This document shows, in pieces, positions 30,885-39,520 of a DNA stretch of 64,000 bases. The notes below the pieces were generated by a model. It had not been told where the DNA came from. It searched no databases and saw nothing but the letters and a program-made list of their open reading frames with translations. Made by a program: the position numbers and the translations under genes. This stretch comes from Serratia proteamaculans. Lineage in GTDB: Bacteria; Pseudomonadota; Gammaproteobacteria; Enterobacterales; Enterobacteriaceae. The stretch is taken from assembly GCF_008830365.1 (NCBI RefSeq), contig NZ_WBKI01000002.1, positions 558,001 through 622,000 of the forward strand, read 5' to 3'. Every line of letters begins with the position of its first letter. The stretch's first letter is position 1.

Positions 30885-31946
30885 ATGTATACGCCATCAG
30901 TCATTGATACCAGACGTTCCGGCCTCAGCTTCGCCAGACGCACTTACCTGCCACGCATCGTCGGCCTGGGGGTCGGTTTTATCTGCGTGTTCTCGGTGCT
31001 CTCCTCACAGCAGACCGCCCCCTGGCTGTGGGGGCTGCTGATTTTCCACGGTTTTATCTGGCCGCACCTCGCCTACCAATTGGCACGCCGTTCCACCATG
31101 CCTTTTAAGGCTGAAATCCGTAACCTGCTGATCGATTCGTTTTTCGGTGGGCTGTGGGTGGCGACAATGGCCTTCAATGCCTTACCGTCGGTGGTCATCC
31201 TGTCGATGATGGGCATGAACAATATCGCTTCCGCCGGCAAATCTTTGTTCTTTAAAGGATTGATTGTTCAAGCCGTCAGCGCGCTGGCAATCAGCGCCCT
31301 GCTGAGTTTCCCTTTTCAGCCACAAAGCACGCCGCTGCAGATTTATCTATGTCTGCCCATGATCTATCTCTATCCGACCCTATTGGGGTTAGTGACCTAC
31401 CGCACCGCCAAGCGCCTGGCGGAGAAAAAGCAGGAGTTGCTGCGTATCAGTATGCGTGATGGCCTGACCGGGCTGTACAACCGCCGCCATTGGGAACATT
31501 TGCTGCATCACCAATTTGACAGCTGTCGCCGCTATCAGCACAGCGCGACCCTGATCCTGATGGATATCGATCGCTTTAAAACCATCAACGACACCTTCGG
31601 CCATGCGCTGGGTGACGAGGCACTGGCGGTACTGGCGGAGGAGTTGCTAATCGGCCTGCGCGCCGTGGATATTGTCGGACGCTACGGCGGCGACGAGTTT
31701 GGTGCCGTGTTGCCGAATACCAGCGCCGAACAGGCCAGCATTGCGCTGTTGCGTATTCAGGAACGGCTAAACGACATTATTTTCCGCGAAGCGCCACAGC
31801 TAAAACTGAACATCAGCGCCGGCATTGCGGATTATCACGGCGATATGAACGGCTATCTGGACTGGTTAAAAGCCGCCGATAACGCGCTGTACCGGGCGAA
31901 GAACAACGGTCGCAACCGCCTGGAGCTGGCCGTGCCCGGCCACTGA
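30885..31946 (+). CDS. MASE2-GGDEF diguanylate cyclase (AdrA/DgcC-like)
   Basis: 353 residues. An N-terminal MASE2 membrane domain (RSGLSFARRTYLPRIVGLG onward, about five TM helices to residue 170) is followed by a GGDEF domain. The active site GRYGGDEF is intact and an RxxD inhibitory site (RAVD) lies five residues before it, so it should make cyclic di-GMP under product feedback. The domain order and RSGLxFARR motif match E. coli DgcC (AdrA/YaiC), activator of cellulose synthesis, but the location differs, so orthology is uncertain. Divergent from tatE. Confidence 0.88.
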   Translation: MYTPSVIDTRRSGLSFARRTYLPRIVGLGVGFICVFSVLSSQQTAPWLWGLLIFHGFIWPHLAYQLARRSTMPFKAEIRNLLIDSFFGGLWVATMAFNALPSVVILSMMGMNNIASAGKSLFFKGLIVQAVSALAISALLSFPFQPQSTPLQIYLCLPMIYLYPTLLGLVTYRTAKRLAEKKQELLRISMRDGLTGLYNRRHWEHLLHHQFDSCRRYQHSATLILMDIDRFKTINDTFGHALGDEALAVLAEELLIGLRAVDIVGRYGGDEFGAVLPNTSAEQASIALLRIQERLNDIIFREAPQLKLNISAGIADYHGDMNGYLDWLKAADNALYRAKNNGRNRLELAVPGH

Positions 31947-32049
31947 GGCCAGGCGTGACAATTTCTGCTGTCTCGTCACTTTTGATACTACAAAACAGAC
32001 TGCACCGGGTGTAAGATCCCGCCTGCGCGGTAAACAGCAGCGCCGATCG

Positions 32050-32103
32050 ACGGAGATGACATTCCTCCATAACCGCCTTCACAGGCTGATGATGTCTACG
32101 TAA
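32050..32103 (+). ncRNA. Fluoride riboswitch (crcB motif)
   Basis: The segment reads GGAGATGACATTCCTCC, then AACCGCC, then GGCTGATGATGTCTACG. This is the conserved core of the fluoride aptamer: a GGNGATG...CCNCC element, a pseudoknot AACCGCC strand and a GCTGATGRYGYCTAC 3' strand. It lies directly upstream of crcB, the classic fluoride-exporter partner. Fluoride should turn expression on. Confidence 0.92.
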
Positions 32104-32170
32104 CCTCTCAGAGAGGTGCGTAGCATTGCGCCTGAACCTTTCTGAGTTTGACTCCCTAATTAATGAAAGG
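32096..32170 (+). promoter_or_regulatory. Expression platform of the fluoride riboswitch
   Basis: CTACG, the 3' end of the aptamer, can instead pair with CGTAG at 32119-32123 in a hairpin CTACG-TA-ACCTCT-CAG-AGAGGT-G-CGTAG. Downstream, CCTTTC (32137-32142) is complementary to GAAAGG (32165-32170), the crcB ribosome-binding site. No U-tract follows the first hairpin, so control at translation initiation seems more likely than termination. The pairing scheme is my inference. Confidence 0.55.
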
Positions 32171-32181
32171 CAGTTTCAACC

Positions 32182-32565
32182 ATGTTGAGTTCTTTACTGG
32201 CAGTTTTTATTGGCGGCGGTTTGGGTAGCGTCCTTCGCTGGGCCATAAGCATGAAGATGAATCCGCTTAACGCGCACATCCCGCTGGGGACGCTGGCGGT
32301 GAATCTGCTGGGCGGTTTTATTATTGGTTTGGCTATCGCCATTTTCACCCGTATGACACACCTGGATCCCACCTGGAAGTTGCTGATCACCACCGGTTTC
32401 TGCGGCGGGTTGACCACCTTTTCCACCTTTTCTCTGGAGGTGGTGTATTTACTGCAGGATGGCCGCTTCGCCTGGGCGCTGACCAACATGCTGCTGAATC
32501 TGGCAGGCTCGCTGGCGATGACCCTGCTGGCGTTTATGCTGGTGGTCTGGATTAACGGGCAATAA
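32182..32565 (+). CDS. crcB: Fluoride ion channel CrcB/Fluc
   Basis: 127 residues, four TM helices; works as a dual-topology dimer that lets toxic fluoride leave the cell. Family motifs: [21 protein letters not shown] and [13 protein letters not shown], the last with the pore phenylalanines and central Na-site residues. Preceded by a fluoride riboswitch and GAAAGG. In E. coli crcB adjoins cspE; here the two are separated by a regulator and an exporter. Confidence 0.97.
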   Translation: MLSSLLAVFIGGGLGSVLRWAISMKMNPLNAHIPLGTLAVNLLGGFIIGLAIAIFTRMTHLDPTWKLLITTGFCGGLTTFSTFSLEVVYLLQDGRFAWALTNMLLNLAGSLAMTLLAFMLVVWINGQ

Positions 32566-32611
32566 TTAATTTCGGCTTCTTAATGTTTCCTTAATCTGCA
32601 CTGAGCATAAT

Positions 32612-32637
32612 CTCATCCAGTATCCCCACTGGATGAG
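32612..32637 (+). promoter_or_regulatory. Perfect stem-loop covering the ribosome-binding site of a small ORF
   Basis: CTCATCCAGT-ATCCCC-ACTGGATGAG: a perfect 10-bp stem with a 6-nt loop ending 7 nt before ATG 32645. The 3' arm GGATGAG would be the Shine-Dalgarno region of that ORF, so folding should hide it. Confidence 0.55.
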
Positions 32638-32644
32638 AACTCAG

Positions 32645-32740
32645 ATGTTTAGCCTGCCGAAAACTGCCGCTGAAGTGACCGCCGCCCTGCTGTGCCTGCT
32701 GATTGTGGGTGCCTTCATCAAGGTTTACCTGTTCGCCTAA
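32645..32740 (+). CDS. Candidate 31-residue membrane peptide
   Basis: MFSLPKTAAEVTAALLCLLIVGAFIKVYLFA: a short polar start then one hydrophobic segment of about 20 residues, typical of single-pass enterobacterial microproteins. Codon use is host-like (CTG, GCC, AAA). Translation may be gated by the stem-loop just upstream. It lies alone between crcB and a TetR gene; not recognised as a named family. The rest of this 300-bp gap (32566-32865) holds the promoter region of the TetR gene. Confidence 0.5.
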   Translation: MFSLPKTAAEVTAALLCLLIVGAFIKVYLFA

Positions 32741-32865
32741 GTTCAGCCCCGCAAAACCCACCTTTACAGTTGCGCTCTTGCCTATTGCCACGGTTGCATT
32801 ACAATTGAGAATGAACGTTCGCACCCAGAATGCGAACCGCATTTCATTTGGCAAAGGACCGGGGC

Positions 32866-33462
32866 ATGATATCCACCAGCGACAGCAGGCAGGCCAAAGT
32901 ACAGGCCCGCCGCGATCAGATCGTCGACGCCGCAAAACTCTGTTTTCGCCAGCACGGTTTTCACGCCGCCAGCATGGCGGAAATCGCACAGGGTTCTCAG
33001 CTTAGCGTTGGTCAGATCTACCGCTATTTCGATAACAAAGATGCGATTATCGAAGAGATCGTTAACCGCATCATCGCCAGTAAAATGCGGCGGCTGGAAG
33101 ATCTTGGCGATCATATCAACCTGATCGCCGGCACCCTGGCGGCGCGCACCCTGTTTCAACAGCCCGGAGAAAGCGAAACCGACCATATGCTGATGCTGGA
33201 GGTCACCGCCGAAGCCACCCGTAACCCGACAGTGGCAAAAATGCTCAGCGATGCCGAAACTCGGTTATTCCACCATGTTTGCCAAAGCCTGCGGCGGATC
33301 TACCCGCACTTCAGCGAGCAGGAAATCGCTGCCAGAGTGGAGTTTATCGCCGTGTTAAGCGAAGGCACCGGTTATCGCATACTCACCACACAAAAAGCCG
33401 ACGTCAGCCTGCTGAACGGCTTATACCAACAAGCTATCTCTCACCTGTTCAGGAAACCTTAA
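32866..33462 (+). CDS. TetR/AcrR family transcriptional regulator
   Basis: 198 residues. The HTH lies at about 18-62 (RDQIVDAAKLCFRQHGFHAAS, then GQIYRYFDNKDAII); the C-terminal domain would bind an inducer. The start MISTSDSRQAK is preceded by AAAGGA. It ends 5 nt before the efflux gene, so it is probably autoregulatory and co-transcribed with its target, a common TetR-exporter layout. The inducer is unknown. Confidence 0.88.
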   Translation: MISTSDSRQAKVQARRDQIVDAAKLCFRQHGFHAASMAEIAQGSQLSVGQIYRYFDNKDAIIEEIVNRIIASKMRRLEDLGDHINLIAGTLAARTLFQQPGESETDHMLMLEVTAEATRNPTVAKMLSDAETRLFHHVCQSLRRIYPHFSEQEIAARVEFIAVLSEGTGYRILTTQKADVSLLNGLYQQAISHLFRKP

Positions 33463-33467
33463 TCCTC

Positions 33468-34658
33468 ATGACCAAACAACTCGCCAGACAACGTCTGGTG
33501 TACGCGCTGGTGCTTGGCCTGCTCGCCTCACTGGGCCCGCTGTGCATCGATCTCTACCTGCCCGCCCTGCCGGAAATGGCCGGTGAGCTGAATACCTCTA
33601 CTGCCACCGCTCAGCTCAGCCTGACTGCGGGCCTGCTCGGGCTGGGCGTCGGTCAGCTGATTTTCGGCCCCTACAGCGACAAGCTCGGCCGTATGCGCCC
33701 ACTGCTGCTGTCACTGGCGCTGCTGCTGTTCGCCTCGCTGTGGTGCGCACTGGCGCCGAATATCGACCAATTACTGATCGCTCGCCTGTTGCAAGGGTTG
33801 GCCGGTGCCGGCGGTGCAGTTATTTCTCGTGCAATTGCCCGTGACCTTTATTCCGGACACGAACTGACGCGTTTCTTTGCTCTGCTGATGTTGGTCAACG
33901 GTCTGGCACCGATCATTGCACCGGTGCTGGGTGGCGCCATGTTGCAGTTTATGGACTGGCGTGGAATTTTCGGCGTGCTGGCGGCCATTGCGGTGTTGCT
34001 GTTTACTCTCGCCAGCCTGAAACTACACGAATCACTGCCCGCAGAACGCCGCAGCCAGGGCGGCATTCTGGCCATGCTGCGGTCATTGGGCGGGTTACTG
34101 ACCCAGCGCCAGTTTATGGGCCTGTGCCTGACGCAAGGGTTTGTGATGGCCGGGATGTTCGCCTATATCGGCGCTTCTCCCTTTGTGCTGCAGCAGATTT
34201 ATGGCCTCAGCCCGCAGATGTTCAGCCTGTGCTTCGCCATCAACGGCGTCGGGCTGATTATCTCAGCGCAGATCGCCAGCCGCCTGAGCATACATTTTGG
34301 CGAAAGGAAGGTACTGAAAGGGGGATTAACCCTGGCGGCGGTTTCTTCGCTGCTGCTGCTGCTGGCCGCCGGTCTGCACGCGCCGTTGGCGCTGTTGATG
34401 GTACCGCTGTTCTTCTCGGTGGCGGTGATCGGTATTGTCGGCCCTACCGCTTCGTCTTTGGCGATGCAAAGCCAGGGCGACAAAGCAGGTAGCGCCTCTG
34501 CACTAATTGGCGTGAGCATGTTTGCTCTAGGCGCCTGCAGCGTGCCGCTCACCGGCCTGGGAGGAACCTCCAGCGTGTCGATGGCACTGACCATTGTCGG
34601 CTGTTACGCCGTCGCCATTGCGCTGTTTAATCTGTTGGTACGCAAAACGCAGGCATAG
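33468..34658 (+). CDS. Bcr/CflA family multidrug efflux MFS transporter
   Basis: 396 residues with twelve predicted TM helices. Typical of the DHA1 Bcr/CflA group: LGPLCIDLYLPALPEMAGEL at the start, the motif A-like loop FGPYSDKLGRMRPLL, and motif C-like LAPIIAPVLGGAM. E. coli Bcr (bicyclomycin resistance, sulfonamide and dipeptide export) is the closest well-known relative. Paired with the TetR gene 5 nt upstream. Substrate not predictable from sequence. Confidence 0.88.
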   Translation: MTKQLARQRLVYALVLGLLASLGPLCIDLYLPALPEMAGELNTSTATAQLSLTAGLLGLGVGQLIFGPYSDKLGRMRPLLLSLALLLFASLWCALAPNIDQLLIARLLQGLAGAGGAVISRAIARDLYSGHELTRFFALLMLVNGLAPIIAPVLGGAMLQFMDWRGIFGVLAAIAVLLFTLASLKLHESLPAERRSQGGILAMLRSLGGLLTQRQFMGLCLTQGFVMAGMFAYIGASPFVLQQIYGLSPQMFSLCFAINGVGLIISAQIASRLSIHFGERKVLKGGLTLAAVSSLLLLLAAGLHAPLALLMVPLFFSVAVIGIVGPTASSLAMQSQGDKAGSASALIGVSMFALGACSVPLTGLGGTSSVSMALTIVGCYAVAIALFNLLVRKTQA

Positions 34659-34680
34659 AACGACGGTAAAAAAGGCAATA

Positions 34681-34706
34681 AAAAACCCGCTCAGTGAGCG
34701 GGTTTT
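34681..34706. terminator. Bidirectional terminator between the MFS gene and cspE
   Basis: AAAACCCGCT-CAGTG-AGCGGGTTTT, symmetric stem with flanking A- and T-runs, between converging genes. Confidence 0.93.
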
Positions 34707-34725
34707 AAGAATTTCGGCTGTAGCA

Positions 34726-34935
34726 TTAGATAGCGATAACGTTAGCAGCAGATGGGCCTTTGGCACCGTTCGTGATTTCAAATTCTACACGCTGGCCTTC
34801 AGCAAGAGTTTTGAAACCATTGCTAGCGATGGCAGAGAAGTGAACGAAAACGTCCTTGCTACCATCTTCCGGAGTAATGAAGCCGAAGCCCTTGGATTCA
34901 TTAAACCACTTAACGCTACCTTTAATCTTAGACAT
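34726..34935 (-). CDS. cspE: Cold-shock-family RNA chaperone CspE
   Basis: 69 residues, close to E. coli Csp[21 protein letters not shown] start, ending [13 protein letters not shown]1 (KGFGFI) and RNP2 (VFVHF) bind single-stranded RNA and melt structure, acting as a transcription antiterminator. The upstream in-frame ATG at 35016 would add 27 residues with no fold. Ribosome-binding AAGGTAAG is on the minus strand. Confidence 0.96.
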   Translation of the reverse strand: MSKIKGSVKWFNESKGFGFITPEDGSKDVFVHFSAIASNGFKTLAEGQRVEFEITNGAKGPSAANVIAI

Positions 34936-35281
34936 CAAACTTACCTTTAACGTGAATGAAAGACACAAAACGTGTGTCCAATACAGTACAGCAATTAGAC
35001 GGGTTTTTGTCCACAACCTGGATCACATAAAAACGATAAAAAGTGAAAAAGTCCGCCGCCTCCGTTGTAAAGCGCTCACCCTCTGGGTCATCGGTCCCCC
35101 GGGCAGTCCAATCCTCTTTAAACCCCGGCGAACAGCGGTCGAACGCCTGTTTCATCTAGCGTCAACACGCATTGACGACGCGATGCAGACACAATCGCTA
35201 TGAAATATAACCAGATAGTATTTTTGCTTCTGGCCGCCCTGCACTAGGGTTAGAACTTACTAACCACTGTGAGCCAAGACT
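34936..35281. other. Divergent control region of cspE and the M20 locus
   Basis: 346 bp without a gene. The left part is the leader and promoter of cspE (- strand). The right part, A+T-rich around 35200-35230, should contain the promoter of the deacylase gene at 35282. I see no recognisable operator. A frame running 34856-35203 has no ribosome-binding site or protein-like composition. Confidence 0.5.
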
Positions 35282-36445
35282 ATGACCAGCCAACTGGCCG
35301 AAAAAATCGTCGCCTACCGCCGTGAACTGCATCAGAACCCTGAGCTGTCCAACCACGAATTTGCCACTACCGCCCGCCTGACCCGCTGGCTGGAAGAGGC
35401 CGGTATCCGTATTCTGCCGCTGGGGCTGAAAACCGGCGTGGTGGCCGAAATCGGCAGTGGCAAAGGGCCGATCATTGCGTTGCGTGGGGATATTGATGCC
35501 CTGCCGATAGAAGAAATTTCCGGTGTGCCATTCACTTCGCAAAACAGCGGCGTGATGCACGCCTGCGGACATGACTTTCATACCTCGGTGATATTGGGGG
35601 CCGCGCATTTATTGAAAGCGCGTGAGGCCTCCCTGCCCGGCACGGTGCGTATATTCTTCCAGCCGGCGGAGGAAACCTTCAACGGTGCCCAGCACCTGAT
35701 CGACGCCGGGGCGCTGGATAACGTGGCTGCTGTATTCGGTCTGCACAACGCGCCGGAACTGCCCACCGGTACTTTTGCCACCCGCGCCGGCGCGTTTTAC
35801 GCCAACGTCGATCGCTTCCAAATTCTGATCACCGGCAAAGGTGCCCATGCCGCCAAGCCGGAGCAAGGGGTGGACACCATCGTCACCGCCAGCCAGATTG
35901 TCAACGCGTTGCAAACCCTGCCCAGCCGCAGCTTCAGTTCGCTGGAGTCGTTGGTGGTCAGTGTCACACGTATCGAGGGGGGGAATACCTGGAATGTCCT
36001 GCCACAGACCGTGGAGCTGGAAGGTACGGTACGTACCCATAGCGCTCAGGTCCGTCGCCAGGTGCCGGATAAAATCCGTCAGGTGATTAACGGCGTAGCC
36101 GCTTCGCTGGGCGCACAGGCAGAACTGCGCTGGCAGGCCGGCCCACCGGCGGTGGTCAACGACGCGCGCTGGGCAGCCTTCAGTAAAACCGTCGCCACCG
36201 AAGCCGGTTACCGGGTAGAAGAAGCTGAACTGCAGATGGGCGGAGAAGACTTTGCGCTTTATCTGCACCACGTACCGGGGGTGTTTGTCAGTATCGGCTC
36301 GGCGAGTGAGTTCGGCCTGCACCACCCGCGTTTCAACCCGGATGAACAGGCGATTTTCCCGGCCTCACAATATTTTGATCTGTTGGCAGAACGCACGCTG
36401 CAGCAATTAGCCACCGCCCCGGAAAAAGCCACCAGCAAGGCTTAA
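35282..36445 (+). CDS. M20 family amidohydrolase (N-acyl amino acid deacylase)
   Basis: 387 residues, peptidase M20D family (hippurate/IAA-amino-acid hydrolase type). Metal-binding and catalytic motifs are GDIDALPIEE, HACGHDFHTS, FFQPAEE and a late GGEDFALY. The lid domain is in the middle (about 180-295). First gene of a rightward set with a flavin monooxygenase, GNAT acetyltransferase and amino-acid ABC transporter. In Bacillus YxeP, such an enzyme deacetylates N-acetylcysteine in S-(2-succino)cysteine breakdown; a similar deacylase role is inferred here. Confidence 0.88.
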   Translation: MTSQLAEKIVAYRRELHQNPELSNHEFATTARLTRWLEEAGIRILPLGLKTGVVAEIGSGKGPIIALRGDIDALPIEEISGVPFTSQNSGVMHACGHDFHTSVILGAAHLLKAREASLPGTVRIFFQPAEETFNGAQHLIDAGALDNVAAVFGLHNAPELPTGTFATRAGAFYANVDRFQILITGKGAHAAKPEQGVDTIVTASQIVNALQTLPSRSFSSLESLVVSVTRIEGGNTWNVLPQTVELEGTVRTHSAQVRRQVPDKIRQVINGVAASLGAQAELRWQAGPPAVVNDARWAAFSKTVATEAGYRVEEAELQMGGEDFALYLHHVPGVFVSIGSASEFGLHHPRFNPDEQAIFPASQYFDLLAERTLQQLATAPEKATSKA

Positions 36446-36630
36446 AAATCACCCGGCTATTATTTCGCGGCGCAGTGAATTCTGCGCTGCGCGTTATTAT
36501 TTTCCCTTTGGTTATATTTGCTAATTTCAACATTTGAATATGCTGTTTTGTTGTTTTACATCCTGAGAGTGCTCGTCAATAGTGGGGCTCTAAAGATAGC
36601 GCCACACTGGCACTTAACAGGGTGAAAGCA

Positions 36631-37956
36631 ATGAGCAATAGTGTGAAAGAACAACGACAATTGCGCCTTGGCGCCATTTTGCATGGCGCATCGGGAAATA
36701 TGTCTGCCTGGCGACATCCGGATGCCACTGCCGATGCCAGTATTAATCTTGATTTTAATATTGCCACGGCAAAAAAAGCCGAACAGGGTAAACTGGATTT
36801 CGTGTTTGTTGCTGACGGCTTATATATCAATGAGAAATCCATTCCGCATTTTCTCAATCGTTTTGAACCGCTAACCCTGCTCGCCGCGCTATCCGCCGCC
36901 ACCGATAAAATCGGGCTGGTGGGCACATTATCCACCTCATACAGCGATCCCTTTACCGTAGCGCGCCAGTTCGCCAGCCTCGATCACCTCAGCAAAGGTC
37001 GAGCCGGCTGGAACGTAGTGACCTCACCGCTGGAAGGCTCGGCAAAGAACTTCTCGCGTACCGAGCACCCGGAACACAGCCTGCGCTACCGCATTGCCAG
37101 CGAATACCTCGACGTCACCAAAGGGTTATGGGACTCGTGGGAAAGCGATGCCTTTGTACGCAACAAGAACAGCGGTGAGTTTTTCAGCGCCGGTAAACTG
37201 CATACCCTGAATCACCAGGGGGAGTTCTTCTCGGTACAGGGGCCACTGAATATTGGCCGTACGCCACAAGGGCGGCCTCTTCTGTTCCAGGCCGGCGCCT
37301 CGGAAGACGGTAAGCAGTTGGCGGCCAAACACGCCGACGCCATTTTCACCCACCATGAAAGCCAGCAACAGGCTCAGGCGTTTTATCAGGACGTCAAAAA
37401 ACAGTTGGTGGAACAGGGCCGTGAGCCGGATGACCTGCGGATCTTCCAGGGCGTCAGTGTGATTGTCGGTGACGACAATGAAGACGTGGAACGTCAGTAT
37501 TGGGAAACCGCACGCCTAGTCAGTATCGAAAACGCCCTCAACTACCTTGGCCGCTACTTTGAACACTATGACTTCGCCCGCCATCCGCTGGATGAGCCCT
37601 TCCCGGACGTCGGTGAACTGGGGCAAAACAGTTTCCGCAGCACCACCGACGCCATCAAGCGCAATGCCCGCGAACGCAATCTGACGCTGCGCGAAGTGGC
37701 GCTGGAAGCCGCCTCACCACGCCCGGTATTTGGGGGTACGCCGGAAGCGGTGGCAGACGGCCTGCAAAACTGGTTTGACACCCAGGCTGCCGACGGTTTC
37801 ATCATCAGCGGCGGCACGCCAAATTCATTCGGCCACTTTGTCGATCGCGTGGTGCCGATCCTGCAACAGCGCGGCCTGTTCCGCAGCGATTACAGCGGTG
37901 AAACGCTGCGTGACCACCTGGGCCTCAAGCTGCCTGCCAATCAGTTCACTCAATAA
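36631..37956 (+). CDS. FMN-dependent monooxygenase (NtaA/SnaA/DszA type)
   Basis: 441 residues, luciferase-like TIM-barrel monooxygenase using FMNH2 from a separate reductase. Family regions: [55 protein letters not shown] and [15 protein letters not shown]. The ATG at 36631 (MSNSVKEQ) is preferred over the in-frame GTG at 36622 for its AGGGTG spacing. In the yxe and ytm operons of Bacillus a homologous enzyme oxidises an N-acetylated S-substituted cysteine to release the C-S adduct. No reductase gene is nearby. Confidence 0.87.
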   Translation: MSNSVKEQRQLRLGAILHGASGNMSAWRHPDATADASINLDFNIATAKKAEQGKLDFVFVADGLYINEKSIPHFLNRFEPLTLLAALSAATDKIGLVGTLSTSYSDPFTVARQFASLDHLSKGRAGWNVVTSPLEGSAKNFSRTEHPEHSLRYRIASEYLDVTKGLWDSWESDAFVRNKNSGEFFSAGKLHTLNHQGEFFSVQGPLNIGRTPQGRPLLFQAGASEDGKQLAAKHADAIFTHHESQQQAQAFYQDVKKQLVEQGREPDDLRIFQGVSVIVGDDNEDVERQYWETARLVSIENALNYLGRYFEHYDFARHPLDEPFPDVGELGQNSFRSTTDAIKRNARERNLTLREVALEAASPRPVFGGTPEAVADGLQNWFDTQAADGFIISGGTPNSFGHFVDRVVPILQQRGLFRSDYSGETLRDHLGLKLPANQFTQ

Positions 37957-37984
37957 CAACAATAATTTCTCAGGGATATCCGCT

Positions 37985-38038
37985 ATGCGAACAACCTTTA
38001 GCGTCCTGCCCAGCCAACGTAACGATCTGGGCGATTAG
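37985..38038 (+). CDS. 17-codon leader ORF coupled to the GNAT gene
   Basis: MRTTFSVLPSQRNDLGD, with CAGGG upstream of its ATG. Its TAG stop lies inside TAGGAGC, the ribosome-binding site of the next gene, so ribosomes finishing it would be placed at the GNAT start. It may be a coupling peptide or chance. No regulatory codon run is visible. Confidence 0.3.
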   Translation: MRTTFSVLPSQRNDLGD

Positions 38039-38048
38039 GAGCATACAG

Positions 38049-38576
38049 ATGGCAAACGACGTTTTTATCCAAACGCTGCCAAGCGATCCGCTGGTCCAGC
38101 CGGTGATTGCAGGGCTATTCGGTGAATATCGCCAACGCTACGGCGACTATTTTGGTGACCAGGAACAGGAAGCGCTGGATTTGTACGCCCCGCCACAAGG
38201 CGCCTTTATCGTGCTGTTACGCGCCGGGGAGCCGATCGCCATGGGGGCCTTCAAACGCTACGATTTACAGACTGCCGAGCTGAAGCGCATCTGGACACGG
38301 ACCGAGCTGCGTCGTCAGGGGCTGGCACAACGGGTATTACAGCAATTGGAAACGCTGGCGCAGGAACAGGGCTATCACCAACTCTATCTGACCACCGGCT
38401 TTCGTCAGCCGGAGGCGGTGGGGCTGTATTTGAGCAACGGCTACCAGCCACAGTTCGATCCCAGCGTCGACAGTGAAGTTTACAGTCATCCCCCTTACGA
38501 TGGCCGGCTGCCATTTCGCAAAAGCCTGAAAACAGCGGGCGCACTCTGTTGTGCACCTGAAAGGAAGATTGCCTAG
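38049..38576 (+). CDS. GNAT family N-acetyltransferase
   Basis: 175 residues with the acetyl-CoA motif (TRTELRRQGLAQRVLQQLE, variant of Q/RxxGxG/A) and NGYQPQFDP near the end. Within this locus it most likely N-acetylates the imported amino acid before monooxygenase attack, as YxeL/SnaB does in Bacillus, with the M20 enzyme removing the acetyl group afterwards. That role is inferred from neighbours. Confidence 0.82.
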   Translation: MANDVFIQTLPSDPLVQPVIAGLFGEYRQRYGDYFGDQEQEALDLYAPPQGAFIVLLRAGEPIAMGAFKRYDLQTAELKRIWTRTELRRQGLAQRVLQQLETLAQEQGYHQLYLTTGFRQPEAVGLYLSNGYQPQFDPSVDSEVYSHPPYDGRLPFRKSLKTAGALCCAPERKIA

Positions 38577-38623
38577 GGGCCTGTCCCCTTGTTAACCCCT
38601 TTATCTGTTTCAGGAGAATGGTC

Positions 38624-39511
38624 ATGTCCAAACAAGAAGTATTAAAAGTGGTTCCCGCCCGCTACCCGCTGCGGCTGGTGGGCGCGTTGTTTTCGGTATT
38701 TATTCTGGCGGCGATAGTCCAGTCGGTGGCGGCCAACGAGCGCTGGGAATGGGGTGTCTTCGCCGAATGGTTCTTTGCGCCCGCAGTCCTGTCGGGGCTG
38801 GGGCAAACCCTGCTGCTGACGCTGCTCGGCACGCTGTTCAGTATTATCTTCGGTACGCTGCTGGCACTGGCGCGGCTATCGCGTTCTTACCTGCTGGCGT
38901 CGCTGGCATGGGGTTATATCTGGCTGTTCCGTTCGCTGCCGCTGATCCTGGTGCTGATCATTCTGTATAACTTCTCTTATCTGTACGACTCCATTTCACT
39001 GGGCATTCCCTTTACCTCACTGGTGTTCGCCAGCTATCCGACTATAGATATTCTCAGCCAGTTCTCGGTCGCGGTGCTGGGACTGACGTTGGTACAGTCG
39101 GCCTATACCGCAGAGATTATCCGTGGCGGCATTATCGGGGTCGAGTACGGTCAACATGAGGCGGCTGCAGCACTCGGGTTGCCGGGCTATCGCCGCACTT
39201 TCCGCATTATTTTGCCCCAGGCGCTGCGCTCGATCATTCCGACCGGCTTCAATGAAATTATCAGCCTGGCGAAGGGCACTTCGATTGTCTACGTGCTGGC
39301 GCTGCCGGAGCTGTTTTATACCATTCAGGTGATCTACAACCGCACCCAGCAGGTGATACCGCTGCTGATGGTCGCCACCGTCTGGTACCTGTTCATCACC
39401 ACCGCGCTATCGGTCATTCAGTATTACATTGAGCGCTATTTCGCCCGGGGCGCAGTGCGCGAATTGCCACTCACGCCATGGCAGAAACTCGCCGGCTGGT
39501 TAAAACGTTAG
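38624..39511 (+). CDS. Amino-acid ABC transporter permease (PAAT family)
   Basis: 295 residues from the ATG at 38624 (MSKQEVLKVVPARYP), preceded by AGGAG; an ATG two codons earlier is also possible. Has an N-terminal extra TM helix, then the BPD permease core with EAA loop YGQHEAAAALGLPGYRRTFRIILPQ. Resembles His/Glu/cystine-type permeases (YxeN, TcyL). Works with the ATPase 10 nt downstream. No substrate-binding protein is encoded in the locus. Confidence 0.9.
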   Translation: MSKQEVLKVVPARYPLRLVGALFSVFILAAIVQSVAANERWEWGVFAEWFFAPAVLSGLGQTLLLTLLGTLFSIIFGTLLALARLSRSYLLASLAWGYIWLFRSLPLILVLIILYNFSYLYDSISLGIPFTSLVFASYPTIDILSQFSVAVLGLTLVQSAYTAEIIRGGIIGVEYGQHEAAAALGLPGYRRTFRIILPQALRSIIPTGFNEIISLAKGTSIVYVLALPELFYTIQVIYNRTQQVIPLLMVATVWYLFITTALSVIQYYIERYFARGAVRELPLTPWQKLAGWLKR

Positions 39512-39520
39512 GAGGATCCC

